Notes under the pieces: model-generated
Database searches by the model: none
Told to the model about the DNA's origin: nothing
What the model saw: only the letters and a program-made list of their open reading frames with translations
In this document: positions 7,739-16,086 of the stretch, one piece after another
How the letters are laid out: every line of letters begins with the position of its first letter
How positions within the stretch are numbered: the stretch's first letter is position 1
Made by a program: the position numbers and the translations under genes
From: Obelidium mucronatum
Taxonomy: Eukaryota > Chytridiomycota > Chytridiomycetes > Chytridiales > Chytriomycetaceae
DNA length: 16,086 bases
Direction of reading: 5' to 3'
NCBI GenBank assembly: GCA_025765595.1
Contig: JAIVFH010000528.1
Location: 1 to 16,086, forward strand

Positions 7739-8128
7739 ATAAACACAGGAATACACAGACATAAACGCTATGCGACACTGTAAAGAATGCTAATTTTAAT
7801 CTTGAACACAAAATATGCTGTCTGTGGGGCCTCGCAGCTTCATTTGGATGGACTGAAAAAAAATTTTCACCGTTATGACGAAACATCAACTCGTAAGCCA
7901 TCCCCACCACCACAGCAGCACTATGGAGAGATAGCATACAGTCCCATTAGTATGAATCAGCGAGTATACCGATCAGGTAAGTAGTTGATGATTTATTGTA
8001 TCTGTCCTGCATCGCATCGCTGTTTGCCTGCGTTGCTTCTCTCTCAAGCAGTGACTTGGCCAAACTCTGCACCATATAGGGTACAGACTTTATGCCCTGC
8101 CGCTTTCCCTTTCATTCTTCCCTTTTCT
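7739..8128. repeat. Dispersed repeat, copy B
   Basis: The left part (7739-7845) matches copy C at 9942-10053: ACACTGTAAAGAAT, then a 29-nt core with one mismatch (7817-7845 against 10025-10053) that starts GCTGTCTGTGGGGCCTCGC. The right part (7819-8128) matches copy A. Copy B therefore bridges the two and probably shows the most complete element. Its minus strand carries AGHKVCTLYGAEFG, matching copy A with both silent and replacement changes. The equivalent plus frame has a stop in this copy. Confidence 0.7.
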
Positions 8129-8779
8129 TGTACTTCCTTGAGTTGCGATGCGAAAGTGGCGCAGCGGTAGGGATCTGTTGGGCTCTTTCGGTTGCGAGGT
8201 AGCGCTGCAGGCAGTGTTGAGTTAGGTCCACCCTCGAAGAAGGCCAAGGAAAAGGCGGTCGTGGAAAGCGACAAACAGAATGTCTCGGTAAATCGCTTGG
8301 CTTCAGACTCGAGACTTTCACTGGAGTATGGCCATGGCCCATTTCACCTCAATGTTCAACAGAGATGATTCAGGGACGGCTCTAAGAACCACGGGACGAA
8401 AGCGAAAAAAACAACGACAACAACACGCAATGGCGCTCGCCACGGTGCCGGTCCAGTCCTGCGCGTACAATGGCCGGCATAGGAACAAATTCCAACATAT
8501 TTCTGAAAACAGACTCTTGGGCTGGTGGATATGGCTCCGGGATGACTGGGACTTGAGGGATACCAGTGGTTTGACCTGAGGTTCTGAAATTGATTTTTTG
8601 AGACTTGTACAACGAGGATACGATTCTGAGTGATATAATGTTGTTCTGTAAATGAAGACTCGTATGATTCAAGATTTTCCAGCCCTATGTTAAACGTTTG
8701 TAATCAATATAATTAGTAAGAATTATAAATAAGTTTGGAAAATGTTGTGGCGTTGTGTTTCAAAAAAGTAATCAAGACA
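8129..8779. other. 650-nt stretch with no supported gene
   Basis: Short frames are open on both strands, but none shows a family motif, and splice sites do not link them convincingly. It ends in an AT-rich leader just before the HNH reading frame. Confidence 0.5.
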
Positions 8780-9738
8780 ATGGATATCACACAACTGCAA
8801 ACCGACATTGCCGATGCCAAACAGGCCATGCTCGTAGCGCAAGCAAAATTTGAAAGAGCAGAGGAAGCACTGGCTGATGAGTGGAGAGAAGACCATCCAG
8901 CGGGCAAGCACGGGCAACTCGTGCGCTTCTTGGCCTCCGAGCCCGCCCTTCTGCCACTGAGAGAAGGCTTGGCCCGAAAGGAGGCGTACCTTATAGAACT
9001 CACCAAAAAACTCCCCGCTTGCATCAACTGATCGAGATACAAGCAACCTTTCTGCTCTCAAGCGAGTGAGTGATACTGCCGCGTCTTCCAGTTCTTCCAG
9101 TGGTTCCAAGAGATCCAGGTCAACAACGACTCGAGAGTCTAATGCTCCATTTCGGGAAACGAATAATGGAACGTGATGGTGATTTGTGTGTGGCCTGCCG
9201 CCATGATAGAGGCGATGCCTGTCATATTGTTCCTCATCGTCATCAGAAGCGAAATCTGCTACTATGGGCTCCAGGGTCAATTTTTTATAATAGCTGCTCA
9301 GAACCGCTGGCCGGTATCAATGACGTGCGAAACGGCATGTTTTTGTGCCGCAATGATCATGACAAATTTGACTTCCACCCAATGTGGACCATAGCTACTG
9401 AAAATGGTCAATACTTTTACACTACTTATTCATTGGCTGAAGGATTGATTCGCGGTCGCGAACTATTTTTTGGAGGCGATACCGCCATTCGACCACACCC
9501 TGAATTTCTTGCATTCCAGTATAAGGAGTTTGTCAATTATCACAAAATACTAGCTGCAGGCCACAAACCATATACCAACCAAAATTCAGAAGCAACTTTG
9601 GAAGATTATCATGAGAAAAGCCGGATGTTGGACGAAAAACTACAAGAGGACGAAAATAGTATGCTTAAAATTCAGAAAGAGTGTTTTTTGAGTTTGGACG
9701 AAGATGAAAAGAATTGGCTTGGATTACATGTACAATAA
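8780..9738 (+). pseudogene. Coiled-coil + HNH endonuclease gene with two frame breaks
   Basis: The gene would encode about 319 aa. From ATG 8780, residues 1-75 are a charged heptad-like coiled coil (starts MDITQLQTDIADAKQAMLVA). A Ser/Thr/Arg-rich linker lies in a second frame (9012-9156). The HNH domain lies in a third frame (about 9160-9738): RIMERDGDLCVAC, then ACHIVPH with the first His at 9223, NDVRNGMFLC, and NDHDKFD. The HNH residues look intact. Each frame change is explained by one extra A, in the A6 run at 9005-9010 and in the A3 run at 9157-9159. No intron fits: there is no usable GT before the TGA at 9029. This is a large fungal family of HNH_2-type proteins of unknown role. It is either a recent pseudogene or a gene with two homopolymer sequencing errors. 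The repeat-rich surroundings fit an accessory gene. Confidence 0.75.
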
Positions 9739-9777
9739 TTCGCTGTTTATGTATGTCCCTTTTATAATTGTACTGCA

Positions 9778-9783
9778 AATAAA
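9778..9783 (+). terminator. AATAAA poly(A) signal after the HNH gene
   Basis: It lies 40 nt after the HNH stop codon, a conventional distance. Nothing else was found in 9784-9941. Confidence 0.55.
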
Positions 9784-9941
9784 TAGTCGTGTATTCAGTA
9801 TGGACGCTCATGTGCCTTCACTCCTACCCTTATCTTGCCGAACTGAGTTATTATTGGTTATTTATCTGTTATTGTGAATAATATGTGTCCTCGTTTCCTC
9901 TTTAAACAAAGTTCATGACTGTTCAGAGAACGTCCTAGGCG

Positions 9942-10053
9942 ATAAACAAATGCATATGAATACAGAAATAAACGGAATTTTACACTGTAAAGAATACTGC
10001 TTTTTATCCTGCGCACAAAACAAAGCTGTCTGTGGGGCCTCGCCGCTTCATTT
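9942..10053. repeat. Dispersed repeat, copy C, in the CFAP418 promoter region
   Basis: It aligns with 7739-7845 of copy B through ATAAAC, AATACA, ACACTGTAAAGAAT and the GTCTGTGGGGCCTCGC core. The match ends 17 nt before the CFAP418 start codon. In copy B the same edge continues into GGATGGACT instead. Confidence 0.75.
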
Positions 10054-10070
10054 AAGAAAAACAAAAAAAA

Positions 10071-11177
10071 ATGGATCGCGACTCATCAGACCTTGACGCG
10101 ATTCTTCTCGAACTATCAGACTCTGATCCCTTTCCATCATCCACCAAAAAGAAAGAAGGCAACCTGAACGCGTACCCAAAGTCTTGTTTGGATAAAACCA
10201 ACAACAACAGAGCAGCTTCAAACACGAGTCGCGATAAAAATTACAATGATCAGACAAAAAAGCCACAACCTCATCAACACCGTCATCATCATAATCAGTC
10301 AAGTAAAACTGTAGGATCAGAAGACCTTGATTCCATTGAATCGCTTCTGGATTCTCTAGATGATGGAATCGGAGCCACAGCTGCTACAGCAAAAGAAGCT
10401 CAAAAACACCAACCAAAAAACAGCCATATTGCGAATTCAAAGGCCATAGACGACAGCGATGTAGATGATATTCTGAATGATGATCCTGTACAACTACAAA
10501 CAGTTTCTCACGGCGGCACCAATTCCTGCATCACATTACCAAAGCAAAAGTAAAAGAAAATAAGTTGGCGAATATAACCCACACACACACACCCCTCAAA
10601 TTTAACGATTTTCTTTTTCCACTTTTTCAGATGTCCAGTTCCTCATGTGACTTCAAACAGTTCGACAACAACGTCATCAACATCAACACTCCACGATATC
10701 CCTACAGCATGCAACAAGCTCCGATGTTTGTCGTGTGATCTCCCTGTTATTGTCTTATCCGCTTCAAGTCTCAATAGAACTGTAACTCCAAACAAAAAGA
10801 ATTCATTGACCACCTATTCAAAATCAAAGTGTGCGGGGGGTGGCGGCGGCGGTGGTAGTGGTGGTGTTGAATGGACGGATCAAGTGGATTACCTATTTCT
10901 GAGAAACTTTTATCCGGATGTTTCGAAGCTGGGGGATCGGTTGCTGTCAACTGGTAATAGGAGAGAGGGAGAGAGAGAGAGAGTCAATTCAGTCTAGAAA
11001 AACGGGTTTCTAAAACACACTTTTACACACACACACAAAACACACACAAATCCAGAATATCCATCACAAGCGTATTGCTGTCAATGTGCTTGGCTGAATG
11101 TACATGATACACTTGTCCCTGTTCGATCGATTCAGAAAGAAAAGATTGGAACCAAGTGGGTGTGTCGCGGACATTGA
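10071..11177 (+). CDS. CFAP418: CFAP418 / C8orf37-like cilium-associated protein, three exons
   Basis: Orthologue of the human ciliopathy protein C8orf37 (CFAP418), found at the base of cilia and in photoreceptors; its presence suggests a flagellated life stage. Exons: 10071-10549, 10631-10953 and 11056-11177, GT-AG and in phase, 307 aa against about 207 in human. The N terminus has the acidic DLDAILLEL motif, then DLDSIESLLDSLDD. A long Asn/Gln/His-rich linker follows. The conserved C-terminal domain has cysteine pairs in CNKLRCLSCDLPV (C187, C192, C195), then DYLFLRNFYPDVSKL, AYCCQCAW (C275, C276, C278) and the terminal KWVCRGH. Extra length comes from the linker, a Ser/Thr tract and a poly-glycine insertion (about 10836-10866) just before DYLFLRN. 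The ATG follows an A-rich leader beside repeat copy C. Confidence 0.9.
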
Positions 11178-11208
11178 TGAGCAGTCAAAACTCGAAAATA
11201 TACTTTAC

Positions 11209-11275
11209 CGAAATAAAATCAAAAAAAAGGGAATCGTATATTATTACGTAATAACTTGATGACCTTTTTATTTCG
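11209..11275. terminator. Symmetrical bidirectional 3' region between CFAP418 and TOR
   Basis: Plus-strand AATAAA at 11212-11217 and minus-strand AATAAA at 11267-11272 lie inside a 10-bp inverted repeat (CGAAATAAAA at 11209-11218, TTTTATTTCG at 11266-11275). Between them is a perfect 14-bp palindrome, TTATTACGTAATAA, at 11241-11254. The stop codons of the two convergent genes are only 112 nt apart. Confidence 0.65.
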
Positions 11276-11289
11276 TGTACTTCCCCGAT

Positions 11290-14200
11290 TTACCAAAACG
11301 CACACTAGTCACAGGTGAAAAAAAAGAGGTCAACTCAAAAAGTTCCGACACACCCCAAATAACTTACCCATCCCACCCAGCCTTGGCATAGATTTTCGGG
11401 AGCTGAAGCTTGTAGAATCAATCGATTCACTTGCGCCTTGAAATGTAGAGGCGCTTGAGTCTTGAAGTCCTTGCCTTAAAAAAGTCAAAAGTTAGGGTAT
11501 AAAAAAAAAAAAAAAAAAAAGCAAAAAATAGCAAAAAATACCCGTTAGTTTTTTCTCAACGCGAGTAATCGCTGTAACTGCCCGCGCGTTCAAACCTTCA
11601 GCCTCAACCGCCAGTATTTCATGACTTTCATGTACTCTATTGTGCAGAGAGTGCCTGAGACTAAATGCCGGTGTTGCAGCAATTGGTGATATTGGATTTG
11701 CTGATGTATCAGCTGCCAAAAACGTATAGGGATTTCAAAAAAAAGATGAACCATGACAGCCAAACAATGGAATATGTAGCTAACCTCTTAACGGGCTTGG
11801 AGTACTCAACAGTCTCCAGTTGAGAAGTGGATCGTGAACAAATGCTTCTAAAACAGCCATCAGACTGTCTTTGTTGTCACGTAAAACACGCATGACTTCT
11901 TCACAAGCAAGTCGGAAATTTCCCTCAACTCCGCTAACTCCCATTGCGTTCACAAAAAGACGCGTTAATCGGAACGTTACTCTTTCTGGGTAGTTTTCTC
12001 TTTGCATTGCCACCTTCAATGCAAAAAAACATGATCAATCCGATTTCACAAAACAAAATTTTTTTTTACTCACTTCAAAGCAGTCTCCAAAGTCAATATG
12101 GACAACTTTACCGGTGAATCGCTCCATCATGATATTGGATGGGTGACGATCTCCCAGACCCAGAATGTAACCAACCATCGACATGACAGCAAGTGAACGA
12201 GTGTAGTTGGTTCTACGATCCAGCCACATCTATATGAAAAAAAAACGAACCATGAATTACAAATGCATTTGATTGCAGTACTTGGAGGACATACCTCGGA
12301 ATTCTTACTCTTGAGCCACAAAACTTTAAACAAATCTTGGCCAGTAGTGCTGCCGATCGCATGTTCAAATATTTCCACCTTATTGATTATAGGCAAAATA
12401 TCGTAATTGGCAGACATCTTGACGACAAAAATTCGTTTAGAATATCGCCCTTTCTCAAAGACCAACCATCAGTGTTCAACGAACCTGTATCATGAGACGA
12501 TATTCCACATTAAGTAAAATCTTTTTGCTTTCGCGGTATTCAGATATCAGATTGTTGAAAGTATCAGTGTTGGAAACCCATCCAATCAAGCCCGAATTCG
12601 GGGATAACGGAATCACTGAGAATCTTTCGATATTCAAATGTCGTTTGAAAGTTTCAGAATCCGTTAGCAGTAGGTTATTCACGAGGCCAAAGAACTGCAT
12701 GACGCGTTCATCTTGTCGTATATCCTCTCGTCCTTTAAGTAGAAATTTGAATTCAACACCGTTACTCCCTTTGATAGAGATACGCCTTGGTCTCTGCTTT
12801 GACTTCATGACTGATAAGATTGAACCTATTGAGTCTATTTTTGTGACTTCTTCTCCGCTCCGATAAGTGCCTTGTTGAAATTGTGAGAAATAGTCGAAAC
12901 CAACCACCATTTTTACCTGGCACGGCCAACTCCAAATTGGTAGCGGCAAACAACTTTGGAGAGCTAGACTCTAGATCAAGTCTCTTGAGATGCTCCAACT
13001 GCTTTTCGAGTCTTTGAAACACCTAATTTAAACACAATTTTTGAATACAAATGTGAACGGCATTACACTTTAAAAAAAAAAGAAAAAAAGAGACATACGG
13101 TATAATATAAATCCCAGGCAAACTTCAAATCTTTTTCATTCCGAGTCTTTTTGTATCGATTGCACCACTCCCACGCGTCTTTCAACTCTACAGAATATGC
13201 ATCGTTGAAGGCCTTCTCCCGCTCAGTTTCAGGACCTCTATCGAGCAAATTATGCAGTGGCTCCAAAATCGAGAACATTCCAGGGATATCGTTTTCTCCA
13301 TAATAGCATTTGGATGCATCTTCGATTCCACTGAACCACATTTCAGGCCATAGAATTGCGACTCTCAACAGCTCTTGGCTCACGAGTAATACTTGCTCGA
13401 CTAGGTTACTGCTGTGGCTTTTCATACGGTCCATAATGTTGAGTGCTGCTGTTCGTCGGTTTGCATTCTGTGACTGTGATGCGACTGTCAAGGACCAAAC
13501 CAATGCTTGTGGGTGGGCTCGGCCGAGATCGGATATAAGCTGGTGTAGCAATTTACGGACATGAGGATTCACTGTGTGAATACGTGCAATGAGCTGTTGA
13601 AGAAACACGTCAGACGATATATTATCCGGTGGACTAGACAAACCTGAGGAATAACTTGCAGCCAAGTGTCGATAGACACCAATCCAAACCCATCACTCAC
13701 AGCCCCATTGATATCTTGGCTATAGCCATACTTAAACCACAGAGTAGTCAACCTCAAAACATCTTGCAAAGAGCTGTCTTTGGATAGTGCAATAGAATGA
13801 AAGAAGCCTGCGTTTTTGAACACAGTTTTTAATTGGACCAGGAAGTCAAAACCCCAGAACCCTTACCTTTTATGGATGGCACAACATGGGAAATGATAAC
13901 TTGTGAATTCACGGTCCCACTTATTCTTTCATGATACTGAACAACTTCAACATTCGTGAGTGCCCAACTATGCCAAGCTTTATACCAATCCTTATCGCAA
14001 TGAGTTGCAGCAGTGAACGACAACAAAATCTCGGGTATACAGTCATCGTTCATGCCCTCATCCTCCAAAACCTTCTGCCATTCGCCCATTTTGACATAAC
14101 AACGTGCAATCAGCTTCATGGTTTTCATACAATCGAGGTTACTTTTGTTCTTTTTGATGTATTCGCTGATGTCATTCAAGTTTTTGAGGTTCAATCGATC

Positions 14201-16086
14201 AACAAGTGTTTTTGTAAACTGGCGAAGTTGCTCAAATGCATTTTCTTGAACATCGCGCACACCTGAAGCCCATGCATGTTTTAAACACGCGTAAATAACG
14301 GGAGGAGGGTTGTTTGAGGTGTCCTAAATACCAAAAATAAACAAAAACAACCTGCGCTGACCAAAAAAAAAAAAAAAACATGACTACAAAAAAAAAACAT
14401 ACCAATATACCCAAGTCATTCGAAGAAACATGTAGCAAGCTAGTCAAAGTTTTGAACGAGAGAGCTAATTTCTCACTCTTTCGGCACAAGTTGGCAAACT
14501 TGATCCACATATCTGCCCCCTCTGCCGGGGATATTACCAGCGTTCTAACTCGCAAGATACGCTGCCAAATATCCACTGTTTTCTGGCATCCTTGAAGTCG
14601 GACCATCCAAGTTTTTCGGATCAATTCTTGCTGTTCTGGAAAAGCATCCAGTTGTTTATATCGAATGATCTCCTCCAGCTCCGCGAGCATTTGCATACGA
14701 ACGACGACACTAAATGAGTTCTTTCTTTAGGGGGAGAAAAAAGATTGTTTGCCAACTTACGGATATGCACGGCTATAACTCTCTCCAATCAATGCCATAA
14801 ATTCCGTGTCCAACAATTCGCGCGCCTTCCCAATATGCTCTGCCGCTTCACTAAATCGTCCATCATGCAGATCCAACACAGATCGGAAAAACGCGCCATC
14901 GGGACTATCGACTTTAATCAAATCCACACAATCCCGCATAAACCCCCACTGCCCCAACGTCCACGCTGCCGACGCAGCAAGCGGCGCCATCACTTTTTTA
15001 AAAGCGTCATCCGTAAGACTAGAATAAAACCGCTTTTGACAAACGCTGGATAAACTCTCCCATTCACCGAGGTTCTGAAGACATCGCATTCGACCAAATA
15101 AGGCTTCCATGGAGGCAGGGTATCCAACTGCTTCTGCTCGTAATCTGAAAGCGCTTCTTCCCATCTGTTTAGCTTCTCGTGCCATGTTGAGGGCGTCACT
15201 TCTGGTTGCAGTTTCTGGGCAAACAACAATTCCTACTGCGGCATCAGGCTGATCCAGTTGGTTGTTGATGCTGATTAGACTCTCAACTGCAGATGGAGCT
15301 GGATCTAATAAATATTCCATTTCTTTATAATGCAGGGCTTTGGCCCAAGCATGGCATTTCGTCGCATATTGACTGAGCGTCCGAATATCGATCGGCAAGG
15401 GCTTATCATCATGCTCCATAAACTCGGCCATATTCAGCAGAGTTTGAGTAATATCCGGCGATATATTGGGGGCTTTGATGGCGATTTCAATCGATTTTAT
15501 CAAGTCCTCCTTGAATTGATCGAGCAACTCGGCCCAGCAGCTCAAAAACGCAGCATTAAATAATTCACGTGCCAGCGGGTTGTATACTGCTGCCAAACTC
15601 GCGCATGAACGGAGAGAATGGGAAGGGGACTCTTTCAACAGTTCAACACTCAATCTTCTCATCCATTCAACCCAGTCTTCCCGCGTGATTTTTCAGAGGT
15701 ATCCCATGATCTTTGCAAGTGCATTTGGTTTATTCGGAAGCTCTGATGTGTCACCTCGTTCGTGGCCGGTATTTGATTGCTAGTACAGTAAAATGGTTAT
15801 ACCGATTTGTGAATGATTCTCATGTGAAGGGAAAGCTTGTTTTTCTTACTTCTCCAGAACTCTTTAGGAACGAGATCCATCGGTATAACCTCGGTGGCCC
15901 GCAGATTGCCGACAATAGCATCAAAAACCTGAGACTTGATTTGAAAATCCGCCATAGCCTGAGTTTAAAATAAAAAAATGTAAGGACCCCTTAATTGATT
16001 AGAAAAACCCACATCCCTCTCCCTCGCTATTTTTTTTCTGTTTTAATAAAACATTCCCATTGCCTCACCTGAGTTACACAAGGCAA
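11290..16086 (-). CDS. TOR: TOR (target of rapamycin) serine/threonine kinase, 3' part, 15 exons in window
   Basis: Catalytic subunit of TORC1/TORC2, the nutrient-controlled growth kinase. Exons in 5'-3' order: 16069-16086 (partial), 15850-15958, 14761-15779, 14403-14709, 13867-14323, 13644-13807, 13099-13593, 12917-13022, 12485-12870, 12295-12417, 12074-12229, 11785-12013, 11542-11712, 11368-11474, 11290-11304. From 14709 downward every junction is GT-AG and in phase. The FAT domain spans exons 3-7 ([36 protein letters not shown]). FRB lies at about 13340-13022 ([10 protein letters not shown]). The kinase has [36 protein letters not shown] (Asp at 12149-12151) and HIDFGD (Asp at 12092-12094), all intact. 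FATC ends GWVGWCAFW with the last four residues in a 15-nt exon. Exon 3 needs three single-base frame corrections (near 15686, 15225 and 15122), and the exon 2-3 junction is out of phase by one. The HEAT repeats lie beyond the window. Confidence 0.93.

Noticed and set aside
10575..11050. CA- and GA-rich simple repeats in and near the CFAP418 introns
   Set aside because: Ordinary short microsatellites in introns with no added signal.
15207..15228. A 22-nt GT-AG intron in TOR exon 3 that could explain one frame change
   Set aside because: It is far shorter than any other intron here, would delete conserved residues, and no matching intron exists for the return shift near 15122.

Overview
The window is eukaryotic nuclear DNA, most likely from a flagellated (zoosporic) early-diverging fungus such as a chytrid. 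Genes carry short GT-AG introns (about 60-155 nt) rich in poly-T, one with a perfect yeast-type TACTAAC branch site. A fungal-type patatin triacylglycerol lipase and an Efm7-type methyltransferase point to fungi. A CFAP418/C8orf37 orthologue, a protein otherwise tied to cilia, points to a lineage that still makes flagella. The lineage is inferred from gene content and has not been tested by phylogeny.

Layout. 139-2378 (+): seven-exon SWIRM + JAMM protein resembling the histone H2A deubiquitinase MYSM1. 2487-5037 (+): six-exon Tgl/SDP1-type lipase. 5080-5190 (+): possible 36-aa ORF. 5289-5721 (+): divergent histone H3 whose simple reading stops before helix alpha-3, with a possible alternative third exon ending at 5909. 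6067-6861 (+): Efm7-like methyltransferase whose SAM-binding glycine loop is eroded to alanines. 6862-8779: gene-poor accessory stretch with GC-rich hairpin repeats and two diverged copies of a dispersed repeat. 8780-9738 (+): coiled-coil + HNH nuclease gene broken by two single-base frame changes. 9942-10053: third repeat copy, directly upstream of CFAP418 at 10071-11177 (+, three exons). 11290-16086 (-): the 3' part of a TOR kinase gene (FAT, FRB, kinase and FATC; 15 exons in the window, 5' end outside), convergent with CFAP418.

How the genes relate. This is a compact run of mostly same-strand housekeeping genes with short spacers, not an operon. Two encode chromatin proteins, one lipid mobilisation, one modification of translation elongation factor, one a flagellum-associated protein and one the central growth kinase. 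In three genes the AATAAA poly(A) signal lies inside the last codons. GC content is patchy: the 5' parts of the lipase and methyltransferase genes are very GC-rich while their 3' parts and the neighbours are not.

I saw no clear multi-gene novel defence or mobile system. The points most worth a second look are the H3 variant, the SWIRM-JAMM protein, the eroded methyltransferase motif, coding sequence carrying poly(A) signals, the altered FRB pocket of TOR, reading-frame breaks in TOR and HNH (possibly sequence errors), and the dispersed repeat that has become a promoter-proximal sequence.
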